Assembly (NCBI RefSeq): GCF_003345255.1
Contig: NZ_CP029331.1
Span: forward strand, 434,001 to 498,000
DNA: 64,000 nt
Origin: Pseudothauera hydrothermalis
Lineage (GTDB): Bacteria; Pseudomonadota; Gammaproteobacteria; Burkholderiales; Rhodocyclaceae
Direction: 5' to 3'
Below, one piece after another: positions 54,477 through 64,000 of this stretch; the stretch's first letter is position 1; every line of letters begins with the position of its first letter. The notes under the pieces were generated by a model that had not been told where the DNA came from, did not search any database, and saw nothing but the letters and a program-made list of their open reading frames with translations. Made by a program: the position numbers and the translations under genes.

Positions 54477-55016
54477 ATGGCGCGCTTGCAGCAGTACTAC
54501 AAAGAGACGGTGGTGCCCGAGCTGATCAAGCAGTTCGGTTACAAGTCCGTGATGCAGGTTCCGCGTATCACCAAGATCACGCTCAACATGGGTGTTGGTG
54601 AGGCGGTTGGCGACAAGAAAATTCTGGAAAATGCGATCGCCGACATGGCGAAGATCGCCGGTCAGAAGCCGGTAGCGACCCGCGCGCGTAAGTCGATTGC
54701 GGGTTTCAAAATTCGCGATGGTTATCCGATCGGTTGCATGGTGACGCTACGTGGTCCGCGTATGTTCGAGTTTTTGGATCGCCTGATCACCGTGGCCATG
54801 CCTCGTATCCGTGACTTTCGCGGCATTGCTGCCAAGGGTTTCGATGGCCGCGGCAATTACAACCTCGGCGTCAAAGAGCAGATCATTTTCCCGGAAATCG
54901 AGTACGACAAGATCGATGCGCTCCGTGGAATGAACATCAGCATCACGACGACGGCGAAAACCGACCAGGAAGCGCGTGCGCTGCTGGCGGCGTTCAAATT
55001 CCCGTTCAAGAATTGA
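54477..55016 (+). CDS. rplE: 50S ribosomal protein L5
   Basis: 179 aa 5S-rRNA-binding protein. [21 protein letters not shown] start, [15 protein letters not shown] and the [18 protein letters not shown] loop. ATG 54477 is spaced 6 bp from AAGGA; the GTG at 54471 is too close. Confidence 0.97.
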   Translation: MARLQQYYKETVVPELIKQFGYKSVMQVPRITKITLNMGVGEAVGDKKILENAIADMAKIAGQKPVATRARKSIAGFKIRDGYPIGCMVTLRGPRMFEFLDRLITVAMPRIRDFRGIAAKGFDGRGNYNLGVKEQIIFPEIEYDKIDALRGMNISITTTAKTDQEARALLAAFKFPFKN

Positions 55017-55023
55017 GGGTGAT

Positions 55024-55329
55024 ATGGCGAAACTGGCTCTGATCAATCGCGAAGACAAGCGTCGCAAGCTGGTTGCTAAGTTTGCCGCCAAGCGGGCTGC
55101 GTTGGTCGCGCAGGTCAAGGACACGTCTTTGTCCGAAGAAGAGCGTATGGCGGCGCGTTTGAAACTTCAGCAACTGCCGCGCAATGCCAACCCGACGCGC
55201 GTGCGCAACCGCTGCAGTCTGACTGGTCGTCCGCGTGGGGTGTTCCGCAAGTTCGGTTTGTGTCGCAATAAGCTGCGCGAGATCGCGTTCCGCGGCGAAG
55301 TGCCGGGCATGACCAAGGCGAGCTGGTAA
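55024..55329 (+). CDS. rpsN: 30S ribosomal protein S14 (zinc-free form)
   Basis: 101 aa long form without the CxxC zinc ribbon. [28 protein letters not shown] is the conserved C-terminal half. 7 bp after rplE. Confidence 0.97.
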   Translation: MAKLALINREDKRRKLVAKFAAKRAALVAQVKDTSLSEEERMAARLKLQQLPRNANPTRVRNRCSLTGRPRGVFRKFGLCRNKLREIAFRGEVPGMTKASW

Positions 55330-55342
55330 GGAGAGAGCAAAA

Positions 55343-55738
55343 ATGAGTATGTCCGATCCGATCGCCGATATGCTGACCCGCATCCGTAACGCTCAGCAAG
55401 CTCAAAAAGCGCGGGTGAGCATGCCGTCGTCCAAGCTCAAGGTGGCGATTGCCCGTGTGCTCAAGGATGAAGGTTATATCGAAAGCTATGCGGTGCATGA
55501 AAACGGCGGAAAGGCCGAACTTGATGTCGAGCTGAAGTATTACGCCGGACGTCCGGTGATTGAGCGCATCGAGCGTGTCAGTCGGCCGGGGCTGCGTATC
55601 TACAAGGGCAGCAACGAATTGCCGCGCGTGATGAACGGTTTGGGGGTTGCCATCGTGTCGACACCGAAAGGTGTGATGACCGATCGCGCCGCGCGCGCCA
55701 GTCGTGTTGGTGGCGAAGTGCTCTGCGTGGTCGCTTAA
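55343..55738 (+). CDS. rpsH: 30S ribosomal protein S8
   Basis: 131 aa. Starts [18 protein letters not shown]; the C-terminal [11 protein letters not shown] is typical. In enterobacteria it represses the spc operon at the rplE region; no comparable hairpin was recognised here. Confidence 0.97.
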   Translation: MSMSDPIADMLTRIRNAQQAQKARVSMPSSKLKVAIARVLKDEGYIESYAVHENGGKAELDVELKYYAGRPVIERIERVSRPGLRIYKGSNELPRVMNGLGVAIVSTPKGVMTDRAARASRVGGEVLCVVA

Positions 55739-55748
55739 AGGGGGTGCC

Positions 55749-56282
55749 ATGTCTCGTGTAGCAAAAAATCCGGTGGCCATTCCCGCGGGAGTCGAGGTCA
55801 CCATCGGTGGCGCTGAAATTTCGGTCAAGGGCCCGCTGGGGACGATTAGCCGGCCGTTGCATCCTGCGGTTGCGGTTGCGCGTGAAGGTAACGTCGTGGT
55901 GTGCAAGGCGGTAGACGGCGCGGAGAATGCGCGCGCCATGAGCGGTACGATGCGCGCGCTGATCAACAACATGGTGATCGGTGTTTCCAAGGGCTTCGAG
56001 CGCAAGCTCTCGCTGGTGGGCGTGGGGTATCGTGCCCAGGCGCAAGGCGACACCTTGAATCTGTCGCTGGGCTTCTCCCACCCTGTGGTGCACAAGATGC
56101 CTGCAGGCGTGAAGGTGGAAACCCCGTCGCAGACCGAGATCGTCATCAAGGGGATCGACAAGCAGCAAGTCGGTCAGGTTGCGGCCGAAGTTCGTGCCTA
56201 TCGCGCTCCTGAGCCCTACAAGGGCAAGGGCGTCCGCTATGCGGATGAAGTGGTGGTGCTCAAGGAAACCAAGAAGAAGTAA
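55749..56282 (+). CDS. rplF: 50S ribosomal protein L6
   Basis: 177 aa. Two repeated alpha/beta domains; [13 protein letters not shown] near the C-terminus is the family signature. ATG 55749 lies behind AAAGGGGG. Confidence 0.97.
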   Translation: MSRVAKNPVAIPAGVEVTIGGAEISVKGPLGTISRPLHPAVAVAREGNVVVCKAVDGAENARAMSGTMRALINNMVIGVSKGFERKLSLVGVGYRAQAQGDTLNLSLGFSHPVVHKMPAGVKVETPSQTEIVIKGIDKQQVGQVAAEVRAYRAPEPYKGKGVRYADEVVVLKETKKK

Positions 56283-56293
56283 GGCGGTTCGTC

Positions 56294-56647
56294 ATGGACA
56301 AAAAACAAGCTCGTCTTCGCCGTGCGCGCAAAACTCGCGCCAAGATTGCGGAGCTGAAGGCGGTTCGCCTGACCGTGTTCCGTTCCAATTGCCATATTTA
56401 CGCACAAATCATCTCCGGTTGCGGCTCGCGTGTGCTGGCTGCCGCGTCGACCGTGGAGCCGGCCGTACGCGCCCAGGTGTCCAATGGCGGCAACAAGCAG
56501 GCGGCAGAAGTGGTCGGCAAGTTGATTGCCGAGCGTGCCAAGGCTGCCGGTATCGAGCAGGTGGCGTTCGACCGCTCGGGTTTCCTGTATCACGGTCGCG
56601 TCAAGGCGCTGGCCGAGGCTGCCCGTGAAGGCGGCCTCAAGTTCTAA
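56294..56647 (+). CDS. rplR: 50S ribosomal protein L18
   Basis: 117 aa 5S-rRNA-binding protein. Basic N-terminus [18 protein letters not shown], then [16 protein letters not shown] and [21 protein letters not shown]. Confidence 0.97.
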   Translation: MDKKQARLRRARKTRAKIAELKAVRLTVFRSNCHIYAQIISGCGSRVLAAASTVEPAVRAQVSNGGNKQAAEVVGKLIAERAKAAGIEQVAFDRSGFLYHGRVKALAEAAREGGLKF

Positions 56648-56659
56648 GCGAGGAATCGA

Positions 56660-57184
56660 ATGGCTAAGCAGCAAAGCAAGCGCCCGCAAGCCGCAGACGA
56701 GCGTGATGACGGTTTGCGGGAGAAAATGGTCGCAATCAATCGTGTGACCAAGGTCGTCAAGGGCGGTCGCATTCTCGGTTTCGCCGCGCTGACCGTGGTC
56801 GGCGACGGTGACGGTGGTATCGGTATGGGCAAGGGCAAGTCCCGCGAAGTGCCTGTGGCGGTGCAAAAAGCGATGGATGAGGCGCGCCGCAAAATGACCA
56901 AGGTGCCGCTCAAGAACGGCACGCTGCAGCATACGGTGATCGGCAAGCACGGTGCGGCGTCGGTGTTGATGCAGCCGGCTCCCTCCGGCACCGGCATCAT
57001 CGCCGGCGGCCCGATGCGCGCGGTATTCGAGGTGATGGGCGTGACCGACATCATTTGCAAGTGTATCGGCTCGACCAATCCGTACAACGTGGTGCGCGCC
57101 ACGCTCAACGGCCTGATGGCGATCAACACCCCGGCAGAAATTGCCGCCAAGCGTGGCAAGACTGTCGAAGAGATTCTGGGGTAA
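56660..57184 (+). CDS. rpsE: 30S ribosomal protein S5
   Basis: 174 aa. S5 signature [31 protein letters not shown] and the C-terminal [14 protein letters not shown]. The loop with VVKGGR carries the wild-type residues at spectinomycin-site positions. Confidence 0.97.
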   Translation: MAKQQSKRPQAADERDDGLREKMVAINRVTKVVKGGRILGFAALTVVGDGDGGIGMGKGKSREVPVAVQKAMDEARRKMTKVPLKNGTLQHTVIGKHGAASVLMQPAPSGTGIIAGGPMRAVFEVMGVTDIICKCIGSTNPYNVVRATLNGLMAINTPAEIAAKRGKTVEEILG

Positions 57185-57187
57185 GCG

Positions 57188-57370
57188 ATGTCAGACAAGA
57201 AACTCAAGGTTACGCTGGTTAAAAGCGTGATCGGTACCAAACAGTCCCATCGTGCCACCGTTCGTGGCTTGGGCCTGCGTCGACTCAACCAAACGGTTGA
57301 GCTGCAGGACACCCCGCAAGTTCGTGGCATGATCAACAAAGTGTCCTACCTGGTGAAGTGCGAGGCGTAA
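57188..57370 (+). CDS. rpmD: 50S ribosomal protein L30
   Basis: 60 aa. [32 protein letters not shown] is the full family core. Directly abuts rplO. Confidence 0.96.
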   Translation: MSDKKLKVTLVKSVIGTKQSHRATVRGLGLRRLNQTVELQDTPQVRGMINKVSYLVKCEA

Positions 57371-57811
57371 ATGCGACTGAATACCATCAAGCCCGGTGCA
57401 GGCTCCAAATCGCCGGCTAAACGCGTGGGTCGCGGCATCGGTAGCGGGCTCGGTAAGACCTGCGGTCGCGGCCATAAGGGTCAAAAGTCCCGCTCCGGCG
57501 GCTTTCACAAGACCGGTTTCGAGGGCGGCCAGATGCCCTTGCAGCGTCGTCTGCCCAAGCGCGGCTTCGTGTCGCTGACTGGTTCGCGCAACGCCGAGGT
57601 GCGGTTGTCCGAGTTGGATAAGTTGCCGGTGGAAGACGTGGATCTGCTGGTGCTCAAGCAGGCTGGCGTCGTGCCGGCTGATGCACTGTCGGCCAAGGTG
57701 GTGCTGTCCGGAGAGATCAAACGTAAGGTCAACCTGCGTGGCGTTGGTGCCACCAAGGGTGCCCGTGCAGCGATCGAAGCCGCCGGCGGTACCGTCGCGG
57801 TGGCTGAGTAA
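57371..57811 (+). CDS. rplO: 50S ribosomal protein L15
   Basis: 146 aa. The Gly/Arg-rich N-terminus ([24 protein letters not shown]) threads into rRNA; the C-terminal part has [22 protein letters not shown]. No spacer after rpmD (starts at the next base). Confidence 0.97.
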   Translation: MRLNTIKPGAGSKSPAKRVGRGIGSGLGKTCGRGHKGQKSRSGGFHKTGFEGGQMPLQRRLPKRGFVSLTGSRNAEVRLSELDKLPVEDVDLLVLKQAGVVPADALSAKVVLSGEIKRKVNLRGVGATKGARAAIEAAGGTVAVAE

Positions 57812-57826
57812 CGGTCGAGGTCGGTT

Positions 57827-59152
57827 GTGGCCACTCCTTCCGCCACGCTCGGGAGCACAGGAAAGTTCGGCGATCTCAAGCGCCGTATCCTGTTCCTCCT
57901 GGGCGCGCTGATCGTCTATCGCATTGGTGCGCACATCCCGGTCCCTGGTATCGACCCAGACAAGCTGGCTGAGCTTTTTCAGTCTCAGGCTGGCGGTATT
58001 CTGGGCGTGTTCAACCTGTTTTCCGGCGGGGCGCTGTCGCGTTTCACGATTTTCGCGCTGGGGATCATGCCGTACATCTCGGCCTCCATCATCATGCAGT
58101 TGATGACGGTGGCCGTCCCCGCATTGGAGCAGCTCAAGAAAGAAGGCGAGGCGGGGCGGCGCAAGATCACGCAGTACACCCGCTATGGCACGGTGTTGCT
58201 GGCTACTGCCCAATCCTTGGGGATGGCGCTTGCCCTGGAAGGGCAGCCAGGGCTGGTGCTGGATCCAGGACTGATGTTCCGTTTCGTGACCGTTGCAACG
58301 CTCGTCACCGGTACGATGTTCCTGATGTGGCTCGGCGAGCAGATTACCGAGCGCGGTATTGGCAACGGCATCTCGCTGATCATCTTCGCGGGGATCGCGG
58401 CGGGATTGCCGAGCGCGATTGGCGGTTTGTTCGAGTTGGTCCGCACCGGGGCAATGCATCCCTTCACTGCGTTGTTCATTTGTGTGCTGGTGGTGTTGGT
58501 GACCGCGTTCGTGGTGTTTGTCGAACGCGGGCAGCGGAAGATTCTCGTGAACTACGCCAAGCGTCAGGTCGGCAACAAGGTGTATGGCGGGCAGTCGTCC
58601 CATCTGCCATTGAAGCTGAATATGTCGGGTGTCATTCCGCCGATCTTCGCGTCCAGCATCATTCTGTTCCCGGCAACGTTGGGGCAGTGGTTTGGCTCTT
58701 CTGAAGGGATGTATTGGCTGCGCGATATCGCCGCCACCCTCTCTCCGGGGCAGCCGATCTACGTGATGCTCTATGCGCTGGCGATCGTGTTTTTCTGCTT
58801 CTTTTACACGGCGCTGGTGTTCAACGCGCGCGAGACTGCCGATAACTTGAAGAAGAGTGGGGCGTTCGTGCCGGGGATTCGTCCTGGCGATCAGACGGCA
58901 CGTTACATCGACAAGATTTTGTCGCGGCTTACGCTGGCTGGCGCGGTGTACATCACCCTGGTGTGCCTGCTGCCTGAGTTTCTGATCCTCAAGTGGAATG
59001 TGCCGTTTTACTTCGGGGGGACATCGCTACTGATCATCGTGGTGGTGACCATGGACTTTATGGCTCAGGTTCAGGCTTACGTGATGTCTCATCAGTATGA
59101 AAGCCTGCTGAAGAAGGCCAACTTCAAGGGTGCGGGTCTTCCGCTCAGGTAA
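57827..59152 (+). CDS. secY: Preprotein translocase channel SecY
   Basis: 441 aa with ten hydrophobic helices. Starts with GTG at 57827. The plug and lateral-gate region is [12 protein letters not shown] followed by [31 protein letters not shown]. Cytoplasmic loop C5-like motif [17 protein letters not shown] is conserved. Works with SecE (32083). 4 bp before infA. Confidence 0.98.
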   Translation: MATPSATLGSTGKFGDLKRRILFLLGALIVYRIGAHIPVPGIDPDKLAELFQSQAGGILGVFNLFSGGALSRFTIFALGIMPYISASIIMQLMTVAVPALEQLKKEGEAGRRKITQYTRYGTVLLATAQSLGMALALEGQPGLVLDPGLMFRFVTVATLVTGTMFLMWLGEQITERGIGNGISLIIFAGIAAGLPSAIGGLFELVRTGAMHPFTALFICVLVVLVTAFVVFVERGQRKILVNYAKRQVGNKVYGGQSSHLPLKLNMSGVIPPIFASSIILFPATLGQWFGSSEGMYWLRDIAATLSPGQPIYVMLYALAIVFFCFFYTALVFNARETADNLKKSGAFVPGIRPGDQTARYIDKILSRLTLAGAVYITLVCLLPEFLILKWNVPFYFGGTSLLIIVVVTMDFMAQVQAYVMSHQYESLLKKANFKGAGLPLR

Positions 59153-59155
59153 GCG

Positions 59156-59374
59156 ATGGCGAAGGAAGATGTGATCGAAATGCAGGGCGAGGTCACCGAG
59201 AACCTCCCCAACGCGACGTTCCGCGTTCGGCTCGAAAATGGCCACATGGTCCTCGGGCACATCTCGGGCAAGATGCGGATGCACTATATCCGTATTTTGC
59301 CGGGCGACAAGGTTACCGTACAACTGACGCCCTATGACCTGACCAAGGGCCGGATCGTGTTCCGGACCAAGTGA
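59156..59374 (+). CDS. infA: Translation initiation factor IF-1
   Basis: 72 aa OB-fold factor that blocks the A site during initiation: [23 protein letters not shown] and [15 protein letters not shown]. Located between secY and rpmJ, a common betaproteobacterial arrangement. Some relatives also have a second infA elsewhere. Confidence 0.97.
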   Translation: MAKEDVIEMQGEVTENLPNATFRVRLENGHMVLGHISGKMRMHYIRILPGDKVTVQLTPYDLTKGRIVFRTK

Positions 59375-59396
59375 ATTTAGATACAGGAGCAAGAAC

Positions 59397-59510
59397 ATGA
59401 GAGTCCAGGCTTCGGTCAAGCGGCTGTGCCGCAATTGCAAGATCATCCGTCGCAAAGGGGTGGTGCGGGTCATTTGCACCGACCCGCGCCACAAGCAGCG
59501 CCAGGGTTGA
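59397..59510 (+). CDS. rpmJ: 50S ribosomal protein L36 (zinc-binding form)
   Basis: 37 aa gene read directly from the sequence. [19 protein letters not shown] followed by [11 protein letters not shown]; Cys11, Cys14, Cys27 and His32 form the zinc site (C+ form, which in bacteria with a zinc-free paralogue is repressed under zinc limitation). CAGGAGC precedes ATG 59397. Confidence 0.95.
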   Translation: MRVQASVKRLCRNCKIIRRKGVVRVICTDPRHKQRQG

Positions 59511-59535
59511 TCTTCTTAGTTCAAGGCATTAAAAT
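59507..59535 (+). promoter_or_regulatory. Promoter of the alpha operon (rpsM)
   Basis: -35 TTGATC (59507-59512, overlapping the rpmJ stop), 17-bp spacer, -10 TAAAAT (59530-59535). The -10 is part of the AT-rich dyad CATTAAA-A-TTTAATG (59527-59541). Confidence 0.6.
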
Positions 59536-59563
59536 TTAATGTTTCGCTTTTTGGGGTAATCGG

Positions 59564-59926
59564 ATGGCCCGTATTGCTGGGGTAAACATTCCCAACCACA
59601 AGCATGCCGAGATCGCGCTCACCAGCATCTATGGGATCGGCCGTTCTCGCGCTCAAAAAATTTGCGACGCTGCGGGGGTTGCGCGCTCGGCCAAGATCAA
59701 GGATTTGACTGAGTCCGACATGGAAAAGCTGCGCGACGAAGTAGCGAAGTTCGTTGTTGAAGGCGACCTTCGTCGTGAAGTGACGATGAATATCAAGCGG
59801 CTCATGGACCTCGGTTGCTACCGTGGCGTGCGCCATCGTCGTGGGCTGCCGGTGCGCGGCCAGCGTACCCGAACCAACGCCCGTACCCGCAAGGGGCCGC
59901 GTAAGCCGATCGCCGGCAAGAAGTGA
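59564..59926 (+). CDS. rpsM: 30S ribosomal protein S13
   Basis: 120 aa head protein. [25 protein letters not shown], then [28 protein letters not shown] whose basic tail contacts P-site tRNA. First gene of the alpha operon. Confidence 0.97.
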   Translation: MARIAGVNIPNHKHAEIALTSIYGIGRSRAQKICDAAGVARSAKIKDLTESDMEKLRDEVAKFVVEGDLRREVTMNIKRLMDLGCYRGVRHRRGLPVRGQRTRTNARTRKGPRKPIAGKK

Positions 59927-59941
59927 TAGGAACAGACCACT

Positions 59942-60331
59942 ATGGCTAAGTCCGCTGCAAAGGTTCGCAAGAAGGTCAAAAAGAACGTCGCCGAAGGGAT
60001 TGCGCACGTTCACGCGAGCTTCAATAACACCATCATTACCATTACCGATCGTCAGGGTAACGCGCTGTCCTGGGCCACGTCGGGCGGGGCCGGCTTCAAG
60101 GGTTCCCGCAAAAGTACCCCCTTTGCCGCCCAGGTGGCGGCCGAAGCGGCCGGCCGTGCAGCGCAGGAGTGCGGTGTGAAGAATCTGGAAGTGCGCATCA
60201 AAGGGCCGGGCCCCGGGCGTGAATCCGCAGTCCGTGCGCTCAATGCGCTGGGCATGAAGATTTCCAGTATCACCGACATTACCCCGATCCCGCACAACGG
60301 TTGCCGCCCGCCCAAGAAGCGCCGTATCTGA
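59942..60331 (+). CDS. rpsK: 30S ribosomal protein S11
   Basis: 129 aa platform protein. [17 protein letters not shown] and the C-terminal [19 protein letters not shown] signature. AGGAACAG precedes ATG 59942. Confidence 0.97.
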   Translation: MAKSAAKVRKKVKKNVAEGIAHVHASFNNTIITITDRQGNALSWATSGGAGFKGSRKSTPFAAQVAAEAAGRAAQECGVKNLEVRIKGPGPGRESAVRALNALGMKISSITDITPIPHNGCRPPKKRRI

Positions 60332-60345
60332 CAAGGAGTTGAAAC

Positions 60346-60975
60346 GTGGCTCGTAATCTCGATCCCAAGTGCCGTCAGTGCCGTCGCGAAGGCGAAAAGC
60401 TGTTTCTGAAGGGCGAAAAGTGCTTCACCGACAAGTGCGCCATTGAGCGGCGTGCTTATGCCCCCGGTCAGCATGGACAGCGTTCTGGTCAACGGCTGTC
60501 CGGTTACGGCGTGCAGTTGCGCGAGAAGCAGAAGATTCGCCGTCTCTATGGTGTTTTGGAGCGGCAGTTCCGTAAGGTGTATGCGGAAGCTGATCGTCGC
60601 CGTGGGCAAACCGGCGAAAACCTTCTGCAACTGCTCGAAGGGCGCCTCGATTCGGTCGCCTACCGTATGGGGTTCGGCGCCTCGCGTGCGGAGGCGCGCC
60701 AAGTGGTGCGTCACAATGGCGTGTTGGTCAATGGCAAGCGCACCAATATCCCGTCGTATACGGTCAAGCCCGGCGATGTCATCGAATTGACCGAGCGCGC
60801 GCGTAATTCGCTGCGCGTCAAAGCGGCTATCGAAGCCGCCGAATCGCGCGGATTCCCCGAGTGGCTGGAAGTCGACGTCAAAGCCGGCAAAGGCGTGTTT
60901 AAAGCCTATCCGCAGCGCGCCGAGCTGCCGTCGACCATCAATGAAAGCCTGGTGGTGGAACTCTACTCCCGTTGA
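60346..60975 (+). CDS. rpsD: 30S ribosomal protein S4
   Basis: 209 aa 16S-binding assembly protein. Starts with GTG at 60346 behind [21 protein letters not shown], then the S4 domain [31 protein letters not shown]. In enterobacteria it represses the alpha operon; site not recognised here. Confidence 0.98.
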   Translation: MARNLDPKCRQCRREGEKLFLKGEKCFTDKCAIERRAYAPGQHGQRSGQRLSGYGVQLREKQKIRRLYGVLERQFRKVYAEADRRRGQTGENLLQLLEGRLDSVAYRMGFGASRAEARQVVRHNGVLVNGKRTNIPSYTVKPGDVIELTERARNSLRVKAAIEAAESRGFPEWLEVDVKAGKGVFKAYPQRAELPSTINESLVVELYSR

Positions 60976-61015
60976 GGCGGGACGCTAGCGTTCCCCTAAA
61001 TTCGAGGAAATGCCG

Positions 61016-61996
61016 ATGCAAAGCAATGCGCTGCTGAAACCCCGCATCATCGACGTGCAGAACGTCTCGCCGGTTCAGGCGCGTGTGGTCATGGAACCGT
61101 TCGAACGTGGTTTTGGCCATACCCTTGGGAATGCGCTCCGTCGCATCCTTCTGTCATCGCTGCCGGGCTACGCGCCGACCGAAGTATCCATCGAGGGCGT
61201 GTTGCACGAGTATTCCACGCTGGATGGTGTCCGTGAGGACGTCGTGGATTTGCTGCTCAACCTCAAGGGGGTGGTGCTCAAGCTACACAACCGCAAAGAG
61301 GCTACGCTGCGCTTGGTCAAGTCGGGCGAAGGTGTGGTGACGGCGGCGGATATCGAAGCCAGCCACGACGTGGAGATCATCAACCCCGACCATGTCATTG
61401 CCCATCTGGCGCCCGGTGGCAAGCTCGACATGCAGATCAAGGTCGAAGAAGGCCGCGGTTACGTGCCGGGTAATGTCCGGCCGCATCAGGGAGAGTCGAA
61501 GACCATCGGCCGTATCGTGCTCGATGCCTCGTTCAGCCCGGTGCGGCGCGTAAGCTATCTGGTCGAAAGCGCGCGTGTGGAACAGCGTACCGACTTGGAT
61601 CGGCTGGTGATCGATATCGAAACCAACGGCGCGGTCGAACCGGAGGAAGCCATCCGTTATTCCGCTCGGGTTCTCATGGATCAGCTCTCGGTGTTCGCCG
61701 ATCTCGAAGGTACGCCGGCCGATGTCGAACCGCCGAAGGCGCAGACGATCGATCCGGTGCTACTTCGTCCGGTGGACGATCTGGAACTTACGGTGCGTTC
61801 GGCCAATTGCTTGAAGGCCGAAAACATCTATTACATCGGTGATCTGATCCAGCGCACCGAGACCGAGCTGCTCAAGACGCCTAATCTGGGTCGTAAGTCG
61901 CTCAATGAGATCAAGGAAGTGTTGGCCTCCCGTGGGCTGACCCTCGGTATGAAACTGGAAAACTGGCCGCCGGCCGGGCTGGAAAAGCTCGGTTGA
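61016..61996 (+). CDS. rpoA: RNA polymerase alpha subunit
   Basis: 326 aa. N-terminal dimerisation/assembly domain ([21 protein letters not shown]) and C-terminal activator-contact domain (about 245-326) with [25 protein letters not shown]. The in-frame ATG at 61010 is only 2 bp from GAGG, so ATG 61016 is favoured. Confidence 0.97.
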   Translation: MQSNALLKPRIIDVQNVSPVQARVVMEPFERGFGHTLGNALRRILLSSLPGYAPTEVSIEGVLHEYSTLDGVREDVVDLLLNLKGVVLKLHNRKEATLRLVKSGEGVVTAADIEASHDVEIINPDHVIAHLAPGGKLDMQIKVEEGRGYVPGNVRPHQGESKTIGRIVLDASFSPVRRVSYLVESARVEQRTDLDRLVIDIETNGAVEPEEAIRYSARVLMDQLSVFADLEGTPADVEPPKAQTIDPVLLRPVDDLELTVRSANCLKAENIYYIGDLIQRTETELLKTPNLGRKSLNEIKEVLASRGLTLGMKLENWPPAGLEKLG

Positions 61997-62024
61997 ACGC
62001 CGGTCGGTCAAGTGAGGTAATGAA

Positions 62025-62432
62025 ATGCGTCACCGTAATGGTCTTCGCAAACTGAATCGTACCAGCAGCCATCGTCAGGCCATGCTCCGCAACATGGCTA
62101 ACTCGTTGCTGCAGCACGAAGTGATCAAAACCACGTTGCCCAAGGCAAAAGAGCTGCGTCGTGTGGTCGAGCCGCTCATTACCTTGGGTAAGAAACCCAG
62201 TGTGGCGAATCGACGTTTGGCCTTCAGCCGGCTGCGTGATCGTGACATGGTCGTCAAGCTGTTCGACGAGCTCGGTCCGCGTTATGCTGCGCGTCAGGGT
62301 GGCTATCTGCGCATCCTGAAGTTCGGCTTCCGTGAGGGCGATAACGCCCCAATGGCCGTGGTTGAGTTGCTTGATCGTCCGGAAAGTACTGCGGAGTCCG
62401 CGCAAACCGAGACAGAAGCCGCAGCAGCCTGA
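62025..62432 (+). CDS. rplQ: 50S ribosomal protein L17
   Basis: 135 aa tunnel-exit protein. [20 protein letters not shown] start and [22 protein letters not shown] core. The C-terminal tail beyond about 120 is acidic/Ala-rich. Last ribosomal gene, followed by a strong terminator. Confidence 0.98.
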   Translation: MRHRNGLRKLNRTSSHRQAMLRNMANSLLQHEVIKTTLPKAKELRRVVEPLITLGKKPSVANRRLAFSRLRDRDMVVKLFDELGPRYAARQGGYLRILKFGFREGDNAPMAVVELLDRPESTAESAQTETEAAAA

Positions 62433-62450
62433 TCGGGCGCCTGTCTTAAC

Positions 62451-62479
62451 AAAAACCGGACCTAGTCCGGTTTTTTTTT
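62451..62479 (+). terminator. Intrinsic terminator of the alpha operon
   Basis: 11-bp stem AAAAACCGGAC (62451-62461) / GTCCGGTTTTT (62465-62475) with CTA loop and a run of nine T (62471-62479). Ends the whole ribosomal block. Confidence 0.95.
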
Positions 62480-62512
62480 CGGCCTGACCAACTGGCATCG
62501 AGGAGAGATGCG

Positions 62513-63544
62513 GTGACAGAACATGTGCTGGTGACCGGTGGAGCTGGTTATATTGGCAGTCATGCCTGTCTTGCGCTGCTGGAGGCCGGCGCCGAAGTGG
62601 TGGTGGTCGATGATCTGAGCAATGCCTCGCGTGAGTCGCTGCGTCGTGTGGAGCAATTGACCGGACGGCCCCTGGCGGGTTTTCATCGGCTGGATGTGCG
62701 GGATCGCGCCGGGTTGGACGCCGTATTTAGTCGATACTCCATCGGTATCGTGTTGCATTTTGCGGGTTTGAAAGCCGTCGGTGAGTCGGTGGCCGATCCG
62801 CTGCGCTACTACCAGAACAATGTTGGCGGCGCGATGACCTTGCTCGAAGCGATGCGCTGCCATGGTGTTCGACGCATGGTGTTCAGTTCGTCGGCCACGG
62901 TCTACGGTGACCCACAAAGTGTGCCCATAGCCGAGGAGGCGCCACTTGGTCCGACCAATCCATATGGTCGGACCAAGTGGATGATCGAGCAGATGCTCGC
63001 AGATGTGGTGACGGCCGATCCGCGTTGGCAGGTGGTCGTCCTGCGTTATTTCAATCCGGTCGGCGCGCATCCGAGCGGACGGATCGGGGAAGATCCGCGC
63101 GGCACGCCCAACAACCTAATGCCCTATATCGCCCAGGTGGCCGTGGGGCGCTTGCCGGTACTGCAGGTCTTTGGCGGCGATTATCCGACTGCTGACGGTA
63201 CGGGTGTGCGCGACTTTATCCATGTCATGGATCTGGCCGAAGGCCATGTGCGTGCTGTGCAATGTTGCGCGCACTTACCTGGATTGACACGACTGAATCT
63301 CGGTACCGGCCGGGGCTACAGTGTGTTGGAGGTGGTGGCGGCGTTCGAAGCGGCAAGCGGCGTGCGCATTCCGTACCGAATTGTCGAGCGGCGCGCTGGC
63401 GATGTGGCGTGCTGCTGGGCCGATCCGCGACGTGCCGAGGTGCTGCTGGGGTGGCGGGCGCAGCGCGGGCTCGCCCAGATGTGTGCGGACGCATGGCGCT
63501 GGCAAAAAATGAACCCCGAAGGCTATGGGGCGAGCGCAGCTTGA
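62513..63544 (+). CDS. galE: UDP-glucose 4-epimerase
   Basis: 343 aa extended SDR enzyme, UDP-glucose to UDP-galactose. NAD motif GGAGYIGS near residues 9-16, catalytic Ser in FSSSATVYG, Tyr/Lys in NPYGRTKWM, and KPFRTFGxDY-like VLQVFGGDYPTADGTGVRDFIHV. Starts with GTG at 62513; the ATG at 62508 hits a stop after two codons. GAGGAGAG precedes it. Transcribed separately, 34 bp after the terminator's T run. Not linked to other cell-surface sugar genes in the window. Confidence 0.92.
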   Translation: MTEHVLVTGGAGYIGSHACLALLEAGAEVVVVDDLSNASRESLRRVEQLTGRPLAGFHRLDVRDRAGLDAVFSRYSIGIVLHFAGLKAVGESVADPLRYYQNNVGGAMTLLEAMRCHGVRRMVFSSSATVYGDPQSVPIAEEAPLGPTNPYGRTKWMIEQMLADVVTADPRWQVVVLRYFNPVGAHPSGRIGEDPRGTPNNLMPYIAQVAVGRLPVLQVFGGDYPTADGTGVRDFIHVMDLAEGHVRAVQCCAHLPGLTRLNLGTGRGYSVLEVVAAFEAASGVRIPYRIVERRAGDVACCWADPRRAEVLLGWRAQRGLAQMCADAWRWQKMNPEGYGASAA

Positions 63545-63596
63545 ACGCGGTTTGTCGACCGTGGTCGAAGGAGCGTCCTTGTGCAAGGGGTGGATC

Positions 63597-63980
63597 GTGA
63601 GCGAGCAACTCATCAGCAGCCAAAAAAACGTTTTGGGCGGGCCGTTACTGGCCTGCAGTTATGCGCCGCTGACCGGCTTTTTCAGAACCGGCTGTTGCGA
63701 AACCGGGCGGGATGATCTTGGCAGGCATCTGGTGTGCAGCAAGGTGACCGCGGCGTTTCTGGCGTTTTCGCGCAGCCGGGGCAATGATTTGAGCACGCCG
63801 CGTCCTGAGCTGCGTTTTCCGGGCCTCAAGCCGGGTGACCGCTGGTGCCTGTGTGTGCATCGTTGGCTGGAGGCGTATGAGGCCGGTGTAGCGCCGCCGG
63901 TGGTGCTCGCGGCCACGCATCGTGCCGCGCTCGAAGTGGTCAGCCTAGATATCCTCAAGGCGCACGCCATCGACGGCTGA
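63597..63980 (+). CDS. DUF2237 family protein
   Basis: 127 aa. Matches the conserved pattern of this uncharacterised family: NVLGGPL, TGFFRTGCCETGRDDLGRHLVCSKVT, FLAFSRSRGNDLSTP, FPGLKPGDRWCLC and RWLEAYEAGVAPPVVLAATHRAALE. Five conserved Cys (two adjacent CC, one in VC, two in CLC) hint at metal or disulfide chemistry. GTG 63597 gives the usual family length. Same strand as galE, 52 bp later. Biochemical role unknown. Confidence 0.85.
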   Translation: MSEQLISSQKNVLGGPLLACSYAPLTGFFRTGCCETGRDDLGRHLVCSKVTAAFLAFSRSRGNDLSTPRPELRFPGLKPGDRWCLCVHRWLEAYEAGVAPPVVLAATHRAALEVVSLDILKAHAIDG

Positions 63981-64000
63981 GGCCGGCGCTGCGTGGGCAG

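Overview
This 64 kb, GC-rich window comes from the chromosome of a betaproteobacterium. The order tRNA-Tyr/Gly/Thr-tufB-tRNA-Trp-secE-nusG-rplKAJL-rpoBC-rpsLG-fusA-tufA followed directly by the S10, spc and alpha operons is typical of that class. The accessory half (fused isobutyryl-CoA mutase IcmF, a Liv-type ABC importer with CoA ligases, fused indolepyruvate ferredoxin oxidoreductase, a PhaM-like granule protein) points to a Rhodocyclales-like metabolism (Thauera/Azoarcus/Aromatoleum type). The genus is an inference; no 16S gene is present.

Layout. 1-3758 (minus): an OmpR-type response regulator cut by the window edge, a soluble PAS-PAS hybrid histidine kinase coupled to it by an ATGA overlap, and an AraC-family regulator. 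3887-7156 (plus): icmF, divergent from the AraC gene and closed by an intrinsic terminator. 7412-9127: a PAS-GGDEF-EAL protein with both catalytic motifs intact. 9333-19185 (plus): one probable operon holding a long-chain acyl-CoA ligase, livG-H-M-K-F, a PaaK-like protein with an altered adenylation loop, and an alpha-methylacyl-CoA racemase-like CaiB protein. 19196-22591 (minus): a PhaM-like protein, then a periplasmic binding protein translationally coupled to a BarA-like hybrid kinase. 22772-23401 (plus): a divergent NarL-type regulator. 23422-30141 (minus): FAD-linked 2-hydroxyacid dehydrogenase, fused IOR, membrane-anchored methyltransferase and a solitary ParA-like ATPase.

30274-62479 (plus) is the information-processing block: four tRNAs, two tuf genes encoding identical proteins, secE, nusG, L11/L1/L10/L7-L12, rpoB, rpoC, and the complete str, S10, spc and alpha operons with secY, infA, rpmJ and rpoA, ending at a strong terminator after rplQ. 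Nearly every seam between transcription units carries a perfect or near-perfect hairpin. Several of these hairpins overlap recognisable sigma70 promoters, notably upstream of rplC, rplN and rpsM, and a full intrinsic terminator lies in the rpsL leader. 62513-63980 holds galE and a DUF2237 gene.

How the genes may work together (inference): the Liv importer and ligases would bring in and activate a carboxylic acid (branched-chain or aromatic), the racemase would fix the stereochemistry of 2-methylacyl-CoA, and IcmF would rearrange isobutyryl-type CoA esters. IOR plus the hydroxyacid dehydrogenase would convert aryl- or branched 2-hydroxy/2-oxo acids into acyl-CoA. The two sensor systems and the AraC protein are candidate local regulators. 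No phage genes, insertion sequences or CRISPR arrays were found. No gene-free stretch exceeds about 300 bases.
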